A DNA stretch of 64,000 bases from Cryobacterium breve (GCF_027594785.1 NZ_CP075584.1:1240001-1304000); one strand, 5' to 3'. Shown: positions 18,716 to 28,418, numbered from the stretch's first letter. A program made the numbers and translations. The notes: generated by a model not told the origin, from the letters alone.

Positions 18716-18771
18716 GGTCTTGGGCCCGCGCGCTCGGATGCTGCGCAGGCGAATCGGCCATAGTGGCCGGG
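18716..18771 (-). promoter_or_regulatory. conserved upstream element of cell-wall paralogue 2
   Basis: Counterpart of the 17574-17629 element, ~60 nt ahead of ATG 18656, with the same ATGGCCRATTCGCCYGCGC core on the minus strand. Shared position and sequence suggest common regulation of the two genes. Confidence 0.5.
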
Positions 18772-18952
18772 AATCCTGCACAAACCCTCACTTTTTCCTC
18801 CGAATGTCATGGGTATCGGGGCGCGTTCCGCGCGCTCGCCCCGTCAGGCTCCGCGACGAGCCTGTCTAAACTCGAAGAATCGACGGGTTCATTCCGGTCG
18901 ATATTTCATGAAGGTGCAGACTCCACGAAGTTGAGAATCACGAGGATTCATC

Positions 18953-19552
18953 ATGACCGCGCGTGACATCGTCCTGATCCGGCACGGGCAGACCGAGTGG
19001 AGCATCTCCGGCCGGCACACCGGTCGCACCGATATACCGCTCACCGACCTCGGCAGGCAGCAGGCGGATGCGCTCGGCGAGATGCTCGACGGCGAGGCTT
19101 TCCCGACGGTGTTGTCCAGCCCTCTGCAGCGGGCCTGGGAGACCATGGAACGCGCAGGATATGCCGCCCAGGGCATGGCGTCCCAAGACGTCCTCGAATG
19201 GGACTACGGCGTGTTCGAGGGGCGCACGACCGAAGCCATCCGCCGGGAGATTCCGGACTGGTCCGTGTGGACGCACCCGATGACCGGCGGCGAGTCCGCC
19301 GACGAGGTCGGCGAGCGGGCCGACCTCGCGATCGCGCAGTGCCTCGCGGCTCCGGGTCCCGTCGCCGTGTTCGCGCACGGGCATTTCCTGCGCATCATGA
19401 CGGCCCGCTGGATGGGCCTGCCTGCCTCAGCGGGCAAGCACTTCAGCCTCGGCACCGCGACGGTGTCCACCCTCGGCTGGGAACGCGACAACCGCGTGCT
19501 GCAGATGTGGAACGACGCCTGCCACCTGAACTCGATGGACCCCGTTCTCTAG
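18953..19552 (+). CDS. histidine phosphatase family (phosphoglycerate-mutase-like) protein
   Basis: 199 residues. Phosphohistidine motif VLIRHGQTEWS at residues ~7-17, LSSPLQRAWETME with the second Arg, EWDYGVFEGRTTEAIR with the catalytic Glu, and VFAHGHFLRIMTARW with the second His. These are all the residues of an active branched-clade enzyme. Substrate is unknown; similar proteins dephosphorylate sugar phosphates or acid-phosphatase substrates. Confidence 0.9.
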   Translation: MTARDIVLIRHGQTEWSISGRHTGRTDIPLTDLGRQQADALGEMLDGEAFPTVLSSPLQRAWETMERAGYAAQGMASQDVLEWDYGVFEGRTTEAIRREIPDWSVWTHPMTGGESADEVGERADLAIAQCLAAPGPVAVFAHGHFLRIMTARWMGLPASAGKHFSLGTATVSTLGWERDNRVLQMWNDACHLNSMDPVL

Positions 19553-19586
19553 CCGCAGAGGCTCGGGCCGGGCTTAAAGCGCAAAC

Positions 19587-19623
19587 GCGGCGCCCAGGGG
19601 CCGAAGCACGTCCTGGACGCCGC
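19587..19623. terminator. probable bidirectional terminator
   Basis: Inverted repeat GCGGCGCCCAGG / CCTGGACGCCGC (12-bp arms, one mismatch, 13-nt loop) between the convergent ends of the histidine phosphatase gene and eda, followed on the right by AGTCTTTG. Confidence 0.5.
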
Positions 19624-19653
19624 AGTCTTTGTGCGACTCGGTCTCGCTGAGTC

Positions 19654-20313
19654 TTACTTCCGGCCGGCACCCGTCAGAACGGATGCTGCGCTGGCGGCGA
19701 TGAGGCCGCGCACGAGCTCGAGCTGGGCGTCGTCCGCGAAGGACGAGCTCAGGCCGACGACGCTCACTCCGGAGGAGAGGAAGTCGGGCGCGTTGAGCGC
19801 GGTGACTCCGCCGGTGGCGATGAAGTTCATGTCGGGGTACGGGCCCTTCATGGACTTCGCCCAGTTCGGGCCGAGGATCGAGGCCGGGAAGACCTTGACC
19901 CAGCGGAGGCCGAGCGCACGAGCCTGGAGGATCTCGGTCGCAGTGGCCACCCCCGGAAGATGTGGGATGCCGCGGCGAACGCTCTCCGCGACGATCTCCG
20001 GGCTGAAGCCCGGGGAGACGGTGAAGGCGACGCCGACCTTTTCGGCGGCGTCGAGCTGTTCGAGGTTGGTGACGGTGCCGGCGCCGACGACGAGGCCGCG
20101 CCCGGCGGCCGCTTCGGCGACGGCCTTCAGGACGGGGACCGCGTCAGCGGTCTGGATCGGGATCTCGACATGCTGGACTCCGGCATCCCAGGCGCGCTCG
20201 GAGAGGCGCACGGATTCGGTCAGCGAGAGACCACGCAGAACGGCGAGGACGGGGATGCGGAAGAAGTCTCCGGGGAACCACTCAGTGGTGGGAAGGGCGG
20301 TTGTGCTGGTCAT
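19654..20313 (-). CDS. eda: 2-dehydro-3-deoxyphosphogluconate (KDPG) aldolase
   Basis: 219 residues. Splits KDPG into pyruvate and glyceraldehyde-3-phosphate, the last step of hexuronate use. The family's active-site positions are present: HVEIPIQT (Glu), GAGTVTN and the Schiff-base lysine in LRWVKVFPAS, with ATGGV for phosphate binding. Last gene of the operon; its ATG overlaps the kdgK stop by four bases (ATGA), implying coupled translation. Confidence 0.93.
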   Translation of the reverse strand: MTSTTALPTTEWFPGDFFRIPVLAVLRGLSLTESVRLSERAWDAGVQHVEIPIQTADAVPVLKAVAEAAAGRGLVVGAGTVTNLEQLDAAEKVGVAFTVSPGFSPEIVAESVRRGIPHLPGVATATEILQARALGLRWVKVFPASILGPNWAKSMKGPYPDMNFIATGGVTALNAPDFLSSGVSVVGLSSSFADDAQLELVRGLIAASAASVLTGAGRK

Positions 20314-21409
20314 GCGGACAGTCTCCTAAGATCGGTGAGATCGGATTGTGAGTCGTGGGTGGCGGAGGCGTTCCCGCCGGCCATCGCGGATTCGGCGGCG
20401 GTCGCCGGCGTTGCCGCGAACAGCCCGTGGCCGGGCCGGAAGTCCTCGCGGCTGCCGAGCGCCCAGGCGGCGAGCGCGTGCCCGTGGTTCAGGCGGACTT
20501 CGGACGACTCCCCGTTCATGAGCGCGGACAGGTAACCGGCGGCGAAGGCGTCCCCGGCTCCGACCGGCTCGACGACCTCGACCTTGCGGGCAGGGACGAC
20601 CGTCGTGCGGCGGGTGCCGTCGGGCAGAAGCGCGAACTCCGTTGCGTCGACAGGCTCCGTCCTTGACGACGAGGTATGGCACGTCGGGCAGCAGGGCGCG
20701 TACGTCGTCCGAGGTGACGCAGCCCCAGATGGTGGCGGCTTCGTCGAGTCCAACGAGGACGACCGTTGCCTTGCCGGCGAGTTCGCGCAGCCGGGGTCCG
20801 GCCACGCTCACGGGCCAGAGCTTGGACCGGTAGTTGACGTCGAAGGACACCGAGGTGCCCCACTCCGCCGCGTGGTCGAGCACGTGTTCCACGAGGGCGG
20901 AGCAGGCTCGGCGACAGCGAGGGCGTGATTCCGCTCGTGTGGATCAAGTGGGCGGACTGCAGGGGCCAGGCTGCGGCATCCGCCACGCCCAGCTCGGAGG
21001 CTGCGGAACCCGCACGGTAGTAGAAGACATGCGCGCCGGAGCCGGTGTCCGGCTCCTTGAGGTACAGGCCGGTCGGGCTTGCCGGGGTGCGGTGCACCCA
21101 GCGGGTGTCCACTCCCCCGCAGTCGAGCGTCGTGATGACCTTGGTGCCGATCGGGTCCTGGCCGACGTTGCCGGCCCAGGCCACGTGGTGGCCGAGCTCG
21201 GCGAGGTGCGCGGCCATGTTGGACTCCGCCCCGCCGACGCCGAGGTGGAAGCCCTCCGCGATGTCGAGGGATGTCGTCGACGTGGGGGTGAACATGCCCA
21301 TGGTCTCGCCGAAGCAGACCACCTGAGGTTCACCCTGGTCGACGCCGGAGGTGGCCGGGTTGCCAGGCTCCTCCTGCAGCGCCTGGGCGCCCGCCTGTTC
21401 GTCGGTCAT
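20310..21409 (-). CDS. kdgK: 2-keto-3-deoxygluconate kinase, PfkB family (two breaks)
   Basis: About 365 residues after repair; phosphorylates KDG to KDPG. PfkB/ribokinase fold: GGAESNMAAHLAELG, NYRSKLWP and the catalytic GAGDAFAAGY with the base Asp. Two one-base insertions interrupt it, at 20903-20909 and 20651-20657 (both CAGGCTC on the plus strand); removing a G from each restores LSPSCSALVEHVLD and VVKDGAVDATEFALL. ATG 21409 shares its A with the TGA of uxaA. With breaks only at the recurrent motif and a fully conserved active site, I consider the gene functional in the organism. Confidence 0.88.
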
Positions 21410-22956
21410 CAGGTCACCGCTCCGATGTGCCACGGCACGAACTCTTCCTGGCCGACGTTGAACTCTTCGCTCGTGGTCTGCTTGCCGGAGGCGACGGCGA
21501 TGATCATGTCGAGGATCTCGGCGCCGACCTCTTCGACGCGGGCGGTGCCGTCGGCGATCCGTCCGGCGTTGATGTCGACGTCGTCACCCTGGCGCACGAA
21601 CAGCGCGGTGTTGGTGCCGACCTTGATGCTCGGGGTCGGCTTGCAGCCGAAGACCGAACCGCGGCCGGTCGTGAAGACGACGACCGTCGCTCCGCCGGCG
21701 ACGAGGCCGGTGACGGACACCGGGTCGTAGCCGGGGGTGTCCATGAAGCCGAGGCCGCGGGTGGTCATCGGCTCTGCGTATTCGTAGACCGCTGCGAGGT
21801 CGGCGCGGCCGGCCTTGGCGACGGCGCCGAGCGACTTCTCCAGGATGGTGGTGATGCCGCCGGCCTTGTTCCCGGGAGAGGGGTTGTTGTCCATGGTTCC
21901 GCCGCCGGTGACGATGTACTTTTCCCACCAGTTGATCCGGTCGATCAGCTTGAGGCCGACCTCGCGGGTCGTGGCGCGGGCGGTGAGCAGGTGCTCGGCG
22001 CCGTAGATCTCGGGTGTCTCGGCGAGAACGGATGTCGCGCCGTTGGCGACGAGGACGTCGGACGCCCAGCCGAGGGCCGGGTTCGCGGTGATGCCCGAGT
22101 AGCCGTCCGAGCCGCCGCAGTTGAGGCCGAGGACGAGTTCAGAGATGTCGATGGGCTCGCGGCGGCGTTCGTCGAGCTTTTCCGCCATCTCGAGGATGGC
22201 CTCGACGCCGGCCGCGACGGTGGCGCGCATGCCGCCGGTCTCCTGGATGGAGAGGGTCGTGACGAGGGTGTCTGCCGGGAGCTCGCCCTGGCCGAGGATG
22301 ACGTCGGCCGGGGTCATTTCGCAGCCGAGGCTGAGCACGAGCACACCGGAGATGTTCGGGTGGGCGGCGTAGCCGTTGAGGGTGCGGACGAGCATCTGCG
22401 CGCCCTCGCTCTCGAGGACGAGGCCGCAGCCGCTCTGGTGGGTCAGGGCGATGACGCCGTCGACGTGCGGGAAGCGGTCGAGCAGGTCGCCGCGGAAGCG
22501 GTCCGCGATCAGTTTGGCGGTCGTGCCGGAGCAGTTGACCGTCGTGAGGATCGCGATGTAGTTGCGTGTGCCTGCGCGCCCGTCCGCCCGGCGGTAGCCG
22601 TCGAAGGTCCGACGCGCTCCCACCGGGGCGGGCAGCTCGGTGTGCACGGTACCGAACTCGTGCACGCGGGCACCGAGGTCCATTCCGAGGTTCTGGCTGT
22701 GCACGTGTTCGCCGCGCACGATCGGCGCCGTTGCGGTGCCGATCGACTGGCCGTACTTGTGGACCTGGTCCCCGACCGCAACCGATCCGAGTGCGATCTT
22801 GTGGCCGCTTGGGACGGCCCCGAGCACATTCAGAACGCTGTCGCCCAGGGTGATGGCTTCACCGGGAACGAGGTCCCGGAGGGCAACGGCGACATCGTCG
22901 CCTTCCGCCATGACGAGCACGGATGTGCCGGTCGCAATGCTGTTGATGTGGCTCAT
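21409..22956 (-). CDS. uxaA: altronate dehydratase
   Basis: 515 residues, intact. N-terminal SAF domain (~1-100), then the UxaA/GarD-type dehydratase domain: GYRRADGRAGTRNYIAILTTVNCS, DGVIALTHQSGCGL, LGLNCGGSDGYSGITANPAL and GLGFMDTPGYDPVSVTG, with the conserved cysteines and His expected for an iron-dependent dehydratase. Converts altronate to KDG. Galactarate dehydratase is a close alternative within the family, but neighbours uxaC and uxaB support altronate. It lies 51 bases downstream of the transporter. Confidence 0.92.
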   Translation of the reverse strand: MSHINSIATGTSVLVMAEGDDVAVALRDLVPGEAITLGDSVLNVLGAVPSGHKIALGSVAVGDQVHKYGQSIGTATAPIVRGEHVHSQNLGMDLGARVHEFGTVHTELPAPVGARRTFDGYRRADGRAGTRNYIAILTTVNCSGTTAKLIADRFRGDLLDRFPHVDGVIALTHQSGCGLVLESEGAQMLVRTLNGYAAHPNISGVLVLSLGCEMTPADVILGQGELPADTLVTTLSIQETGGMRATVAAGVEAILEMAEKLDERRREPIDISELVLGLNCGGSDGYSGITANPALGWASDVLVANGATSVLAETPEIYGAEHLLTARATTREVGLKLIDRINWWEKYIVTGGGTMDNNPSPGNKAGGITTILEKSLGAVAKAGRADLAAVYEYAEPMTTRGLGFMDTPGYDPVSVTGLVAGGATVVVFTTGRGSVFGCKPTPSIKVGTNTALFVRQGDDVDINAGRIADGTARVEEVGAEILDMIIAVASGKQTTSEEFNVGQEEFVPWHIGAVT

Positions 22957-23007
22957 GAGATCTTTTCTCTCGCTGGGAAGCGGTCGGGGAGGGTACTGCT
23001 GGCCGGA

Positions 23008-24469
23008 TCAGGCCTTGGCGGCGATTTCTTCGCCGATGATGCCCTGTTCCCAGCGGCCCTCTTCGAGGTCGATGGCAATGGCGTGGTACTTGTCGTCGCT
23101 CAGGCTGTACAGGAAGTAGATGATCACGGCGGCGATGGTGAGTGCGATGGCCGGGTAGATCGTCATGACGGCCTTGATGCCGAAGAGTGTCTCCGGGGAC
23201 TGCGAGGTGGCCTTGGCGACGTAGCCCGTGATGGCGAGCATGCCGGCGCCGACGAGGGCGGCGAGGGACTGGGCGACCTTGCGGGAGAAGTTGAAGGCGG
23301 CGTAGGTCATGGTCTCCTTGCGGACACCGGTGTGCCATTCTCCGTAGTCGATCGTGTCGGAGACGAAGGCCCAGGTGACGCCGTTCGGGATGGCCAGTGC
23401 GGCGTAGCCGATGGTGACGAGGATCATGAACGTCCACAGGTTGGTCGGAATGATGAAGTTCAGGCCGTTGGCGACGATGGAGACGATGAATCCGGCCATG
23501 GCCGTCTTCTTCTTGCCCCACTTGGCGACCATCTTCGGGATGAACATGATGCCGACGATGGAGGCACCGATCATGACGAGGTTGAGCACGGCCTGGAGGG
23601 CGATGTTGCCGAGGTTGTACTGGGCGAAGAAGATCATCATCATGTTGTTGACGTTCATCGAGGAGATGGTGAAGAGCGTCATGAGCACGAGGGCGAGGAG
23701 CGGCTTGTTGGTGAAGATCGCCTTGGCGTAGTCCTTCATGCCGTTCTTCTCGAAGCCGACGGCACGGTTGACGTACACGCGCTCCTTGGTGCCGCGGTAG
23801 CAGATGTAGAAGGACACGACGCCGACGATGGCCATGACCATCGAGGCGAACATGAAGTTCTGGGCGGTCATGCCACCGAAGATCATCATCATCGGGATGA
23901 ACGCGAAGCCACAGATCCACTGGGCGCCGAGCGAACCGGCCTGGCGGCTGGTCGCGAGCTCAGCGCGGTCCTTGATATCGCGGGTCATGACCGAGGCGAG
24001 GGAGCCGTACGGGTCATTGGTGGAAGGAGTAGATGATCCCCCAGACCGCGTACGTGCCGGCGGCGAAGGCGATCTTCCAGCCCATGTCCACGTCGGGCAT
24101 CGTGAAGGTGACGACGGTCATGACGGCGAGCAGGATGGAGGAGACCATCATGACGGGGCGGAATTTTCCGCGCTTGCCGAAGCGGCGGCTGTCGATGAAT
24201 GCGGCCGCGAGCGGGTCCATGCAGGCATCGAACAGTTTGCTGAGCGTAAAGATGAGAGCGACGACGGCGGGCGCGATGCCGGCGGTGTCGATCCAGAACT
24301 TCGTCAGGTACGACTGTCCGAGGTCGAACATGAAGCCGTTGCCGAAGTCGCCGAAGCCATAGGCGACCTTCTCCTTGCGGGAGATGCGATCAATGACGGT
24401 GACGCCGGCGGAGCCTTCGGGGCCGGTGGCTCCCATGGCGCCGGGCAGGCCCTTGGTGGTTGTACTCAT
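23008..24469 (-). CDS. GPH-family MFS transporter, probable hexuronate/glucuronide symporter (one break)
   Basis: About 486 residues after repair, twelve hydrophobic segments. GPH-family marks include KVAYGFGDFGNGFMFDLGQ, DACMDPLAAAFIDS, NDPYGSLASVMTRDIKDRA and WAFVSDTIDYGEWHTG. The frame breaks at about 24008-24013: the plus strand has TTGGTGGAAGG where TTGGTGAAGG would read YSFTNDPYGS and join the halves. This break is not at the AGCT motif. It lies inside the uronate operon, so uronates or uronide oligomers are the likely cargo, driven by cation symport. Confidence 0.86.
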
Positions 24470-24503
24470 AATGCGGTTCACTCCTATGTGCTGGATCTAA
24501 TGG

Positions 24504-24532
24504 GTTCGTGCTGGTTCGTGCTGTTCGTGCTG
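24504..24532. repeat. short direct repeat GTTCGTGCTG, about three copies
   Basis: Two exact and one nearly complete copies of GTTCGTGCTG in the 130-nt gap between uxaC and the transporter gene. Function unknown; possibly replication slippage in a leader. Confidence 0.7.
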
Positions 24533-24599
24533 AGGTACTGTGCGGGTGGATGCCCCGGGCGGGTCGTGTGTCCTCGGTGCCTGCTCGGGGCCGAACGGG

Positions 24600-25997
24600 C
24601 TAGAACCCGAAGTAGGTGTTCGCGTTGTTGTACGAGATGTCTTCGACCATCTGGCCGAGGATGGCCTCGTCGTCGGGAACTTCGCCGAGTTCGACCCATT
24701 CGCCGATCAGTTCGCAGAGGATGCGGCGGAAGTACTCGTGGCGCGGGTAGGAGAGGAAGCTCCGGGAGTCCGTGAGCATTCCGACGAAGTTGGAGAGCAG
24801 GCTCTCCTCCGCGAAGGTCGACAGCTGCAGGCGCATGCCGTTGCGGGTGTCGTTGTGCCACCAGGCATTGCCGAGCTGGAGCTTCTGGACGACGTCCTTC
24901 TGGTAGCACGCCATCAGGGTGATCAGCGGCAGGTAGTCGTTCGGGTTCAGCGAGAAGATGATGGTGCGGGGAACCGCATCCTCGGATTCCATCGCGTTGA
25001 AGAGCTTGGCGAGCGGCTCGGCGATGTTGCGGTCGTTGATCGCGTCGTAGCCGGTGTCTGCGCCCATGCGGGCGAAGCCCGGGTCGTTGATGTTGCGCAT
25101 CGCGTGGAGGTGGTACTGCATCGTCCAGTCCTTGGCGCTGTAGATGCGCATCAGGGCCTTGAGCAGAGCCGTGCGGTACTGCGCGATCTCGGTCGCGGTC
25201 AGGGTGCCGCCGGCGAGGGCGTTCGTGACGATCGCGTCGAGTTCGGCCGGGGTGGCCTCTTCGTAGACGACGATGTCGAGGGCGTGGTCGGACAGGCGTC
25301 CGCCCATGGTGTGGAAGAAGTCGACGCGCTTCGAGAGGGCCTCGACGATGTCCGCGAATGCGGTGATGGTGACGCCCGCCGCCGTGCCGAGGGTGGCGAT
25401 GTACGCCGCGTACCCGGCCTGGTCGATGTTCAGGGTCTTGTCCGGGCGGAACGCCGGCAGCACGGTGAACGCGCTCTCCGCCTTGAGCAGCTCATGGACG
25501 TGCAGGTCGTCTGCGGGGTCGTCCGTCGTGACGACGACCTTCACGTTCATGCCCCGGATCAGGTTGCGGCGGGAGAACGCCGGCGTCGCGAGCAGCACGT
25601 TGGCCGCGTCGTAGATCTCGCGGGCCGTTGCCCGGCTGATCACGGTGTCGATGCCGAAGAAGCGCTTGAGTTCGAGGTGAGCCCAGACGTAGAGCGGGTT
25701 GCCGAGCGCCTTCTCGAGGGTGCCCGCCCAGGCGTAGAACTTGTCGAAGTCGGCGCCGTCTCCCGTGATGAGGCTCTCGGGGACCCCGTTGGTGCGCATC
25801 AGGCGCCACTTGTAGTGGTCGCCGTAGTTGTTGCCGCCGAGCCAGGCTTCGGTGATCGTCGCGAAGTTGCCGTCTTCGAGGATCTCCTGGGGGCTCAGGT
25901 GGCAGTGGTAGTCGACAATCGGCATGTTCTTCGCGTGATTGTGGAAGAGCTTCTTCGCCATCGGCGTGGTGAGCAGGAAATCGTCATTCAAAAACAT
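24600..25997 (-). CDS. uxaC: glucuronate (uronate) isomerase
   Basis: 465 residues, intact. Converts glucuronate to fructuronate and galacturonate to tagaturonate. UxaC signatures are PIVDYHCHLSPQEILEDGNF (metal-ligand HxH), GVPESLITGDGADFDKFYAW, LDIVVYEEA and FLSYPRHEYFRRILC with the conserved terminal RHEYFRR block. Downstream of uxaB by 65 bases on the same strand. Confidence 0.95.
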   Translation of the reverse strand: MFLNDDFLLTTPMAKKLFHNHAKNMPIVDYHCHLSPQEILEDGNFATITEAWLGGNNYGDHYKWRLMRTNGVPESLITGDGADFDKFYAWAGTLEKALGNPLYVWAHLELKRFFGIDTVISRATAREIYDAANVLLATPAFSRRNLIRGMNVKVVVTTDDPADDLHVHELLKAESAFTVLPAFRPDKTLNIDQAGYAAYIATLGTAAGVTITAFADIVEALSKRVDFFHTMGGRLSDHALDIVVYEEATPAELDAIVTNALAGGTLTATEIAQYRTALLKALMRIYSAKDWTMQYHLHAMRNINDPGFARMGADTGYDAINDRNIAEPLAKLFNAMESEDAVPRTIIFSLNPNDYLPLITLMACYQKDVVQKLQLGNAWWHNDTRNGMRLQLSTFAEESLLSNFVGMLTDSRSFLSYPRHEYFRRILCELIGEWVELGEVPDDEAILGQMVEDISYNNANTYFGF

Positions 25998-26062
25998 CAG
26001 AAACAGTCCTTTGTTCCGTGCAGTCGTTGCGGTGGATCAGTCGGTGGGTGTGCTTCGGCCGA

Positions 26063-27502
26063 TCAGGCCAGGAGCGCGATGGTCGCGCGGGCACCGAGGG
26101 TGCGCAGGTTGTCGAGGCCGGTGGTGACCTCGGCGACAAGGCCGGGCAGTTCGGTGAGGTCGCGGCCCCAGAGCGAGTCATCGCCGAGGATCGCTTCGAC
26201 GTAGTCGGCCGTCACGTTGCTGCCGGTCGTCGTGGCCGTCGCGTATGCGGCGTGGAAGGTGGCGAGCACCTCGTCGCTGTCGACGGGGACGACGGTGACC
26301 GCCACGTCGCCGCTGTAAGTCAGCAGCAGTGCGGAGAGGGCCAGGGTGACGCGGGGAGGGAAGGTGCCGACCTTCTCGTGGAAGTTGACCAGGATCGGCA
26401 GCAGGCGGGACTTGTACTTCGAGATGCTGTTGAGCGCGATCGAGGCGAGCTCGTGGTGCATGAAGCGGTTCTCGAAGCGTTCCTTGACGGACTCGGCGTA
26501 CGCGGCGAGTTCGTCGTGCGGCAGGTCGATGACCGGGATGATCTCTTCGTACATTTCCGCGTTCACGAACTGGGAGAACTCGGGGTCGATCATCACGTCG
26601 CGCACGGTCTCGACGCCGGCGAGGCGGGCGATCGAGGCCATCGTGGTGTGCGGGGCGTTCAGCAGGAACACCTTGCGTTCGCGGTACGGCGTCATGTCGT
26701 CGGTGACGGTCACGTTGAGGCCGGCCTTCGCGAGCGGGAGGGACTCCGTCAGCGACTGCGGTCCTTCGATGACCCAGAGCAGGAACGGCTCGGCCTTGAC
26801 GATCGACTGGTCGTCGTAGCCGAATTCCTCGGCGAGTTCGGCGGCGCGGTCGGCCGGGTAGCCGGGAACGATCCGGTCGACGAGGCTGGAGTAGAAGGTG
26901 TTGTCCGTGTTGACCCACTGGACGAACGCGGCGTCGAGCTCCCAGAGCGCGGCGGTCGCGAGGACGGATTCCTTGAGCTTGTCGCCGTTGTGTTCGATGA
27001 GCTCGCACGGGATGATCTGGAAGCCCTTCTTGCCGAGCGAAAAACGCTCGAACAGGAGGGCGGTGAGCTTGCCGGGGAAGCTGTGCTGGGGCTTGTCGTC
27101 AAGACGGTCGCGGTCGTCGAACGCGATGCCGGCCTCGGTCGTGTTGGAGAAGATGAACTCGATGTTGTCGTCGCCCGCGAGGTCGAGGTACTTCTGGTTG
27201 TCGACGTACGGGTTGACGGTTCCGGTGACCACGGTGATGACCTCGTGGCTCTGCACGTCCTTGCCGTCCTGGAGGCCTTCGAGGAGGACCGTGTAGAGGT
27301 TGTCCTGCTCCTCGAGGGAGGCGACGCGGCCGCCTTCGATGGGCTGGACGATCTTCACGCCACCGTTGAAGAGACCCTGGTTGTTCATCTGCTGCAGCTG
27401 CCAGTCGACGAACGCGCGGAGGAAGTTGCCCTCGCCGAACTGGATGGCCTTGGTGGGCAGTTCCGCGATCGCGGGAACAACACTCTTGGAGAGTCTCTGC
27501 AT
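26063..27502 (-). CDS. uxaB: tagaturonate reductase / mannitol dehydrogenase family
   Basis: About 479 residues counted from the internal ATG at 27502. NADH-dependent reduction of tagaturonate (or fructuronate, cf. UxaB/UxuB) to the aldonate. KAIQFGEGNFLRAFVDWQL is the Rossmann-type start; IVPGYPADRAAELAEEFGYD and KVFLLNAPHTTMASIARLAG are the conserved dehydrogenase C-domain blocks containing the catalytic Lys/Asn/His neighbourhood. The frame continues without a stop from the upstream mutarotase, so as read it is the C-terminal half of a fusion protein. Between the two domains there is no good ribosome site, only CGAAGACC before the ATG. Confidence 0.88.
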   Translation of the reverse strand: MQRLSKSVVPAIAELPTKAIQFGEGNFLRAFVDWQLQQMNNQGLFNGGVKIVQPIEGGRVASLEEQDNLYTVLLEGLQDGKDVQSHEVITVVTGTVNPYVDNQKYLDLAGDDNIEFIFSNTTEAGIAFDDRDRLDDKPQHSFPGKLTALLFERFSLGKKGFQIIPCELIEHNGDKLKESVLATAALWELDAAFVQWVNTDNTFYSSLVDRIVPGYPADRAAELAEEFGYDDQSIVKAEPFLLWVIEGPQSLTESLPLAKAGLNVTVTDDMTPYRERKVFLLNAPHTTMASIARLAGVETVRDVMIDPEFSQFVNAEMYEEIIPVIDLPHDELAAYAESVKERFENRFMHHELASIALNSISKYKSRLLPILVNFHEKVGTFPPRVTLALSALLLTYSGDVAVTVVPVDSDEVLATFHAAYATATTTGSNVTADYVEAILGDDSLWGRDLTELPGLVAEVTTGLDNLRTLGARATIALLA

Positions 27503-28418
27503 GGTCTTCGTGTTCCGTTCGGTAGTAGTGGAGGTGACGGTGACCTGCATGGTCGACGTCGCCCCGGGGTCGAGAGTGATGAAGTGGGCGCCGACGTTGC
27601 ACGTCTCTGCGCAGGCGGTTTCGGTCCACTCGTCGGTGCCGTAGTCGGCGATGGCTGCGGCCTTGATGCGGCCGGCGTTCCAGACGACCGTCTGCGCGGC
27701 GCCCTGCGACACGGCGCGGATGATGCGGTCGTTCGCCGGGTCGCTGAGTTCCAGCGCCTCGGGCATCGGGTAGAGGCGATCGATTTCCTCGCCGGTGAAG
27801 CCGAGCGGCAGGAGCGAGGAGCCCTCGGTGGCCGGCTTGGTCGACCGGTCCGTGTAGTCGAACGTCTCGAGACCGGTGAGGGTGCTCGTCGTGACGTCGC
27901 CGACGGCGAAGTAGGTGTGGAACGCTTCCTCGAACGCGAACGGGGTGGCACCGTCGTTGCGGACGGTCAGCTCGAGGCCGAGCTCGACGCCGACGGTCAC
28001 CGTGTAGTGCGCGGTGAAGGGGTGGAATCCGGCGGGAACGCCGACGCTGTCCTGAGTCAGCTCGAAGACGAGCTCGGTGGCGGCATCCAGGGTACGGGAG
28101 TCGACGAGCGACCAGGTGGAGAGGCGAGCCCAGCCGTGGTTGGGAGCGGAGGCATCCGTGCCGTTCGGGCCGAACCAGGGGAAGCAGAGCGGAACGCCGC
28201 CGCGAAGCGGGTCGGTCTCGGAGAAGACGCCGAACCTGCTCATCCAGAGGACCGGCTTGCCGCCTGCGGGAGTCCACTCGGCGACGTGCGCGCCGTGCAG
28301 GTAGATGAGGGCCGTGGTTGAGGCGCCACTGCCCGCGGGTGTGGTGACCTCGACGGCGGCGAGGCCGCCGTGGCCGTCCACCAGACGGATACCCTGTGCG
28401 AGCCTGCTGGGTTGTCAT
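27503..28418 (-). CDS. aldose-1-epimerase-like (YeaD-type) mutarotase, fused in frame to UxaB (one break)
   Basis: About 305 residues. Typical of glucose-6-phosphate-1-epimerase-like proteins: LIYLHGAHVAEWTPAGGKPV, GVPLCFPWFGPNG (catalytic His nearby in NHGWARL), HTYFAVGDV, and a C-terminal ETCNVGAHFITLDPGATS. Such enzymes interconvert anomers and may speed the supply of open-chain or correct-anomer uronate. The start ATG 28418 is separated from the body by a single-base insertion at 28400-28406 (GAGCCTG); the fix gives MTTQQLAQGIRLVDGHG. No stop codon separates it from uxaB in any minus-strand frame nearby, so a natural bifunctional protein is plausible. Confidence 0.8.

Noticed and set aside
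17528-18810. c-di-AMP (ydaO-type) riboswitch ahead of the transglycosylase-like genes
   Set aside because: Such genes often carry one in actinobacteria, but I could not line up the conserved riboswitch core in either leader; only a shared element of unknown type is supported.
18840-18870. Two motif-like sites (CAGGCTC and GAGCCTG) in the gap before the histidine phosphatase gene
   Set aside because: They are non-coding, so no reading frame shows whether a base is extra.
12284-28321. Very long open frames opposite the P-type ATPase (886 codons), the uxaA/transporter region (869) and the uxaB region (767)
   Set aside because: They are antisense shadows caused by high GC and strong third-position bias; their products are Arg/Asp/Gly-rich with no domain and no ribosome sites.
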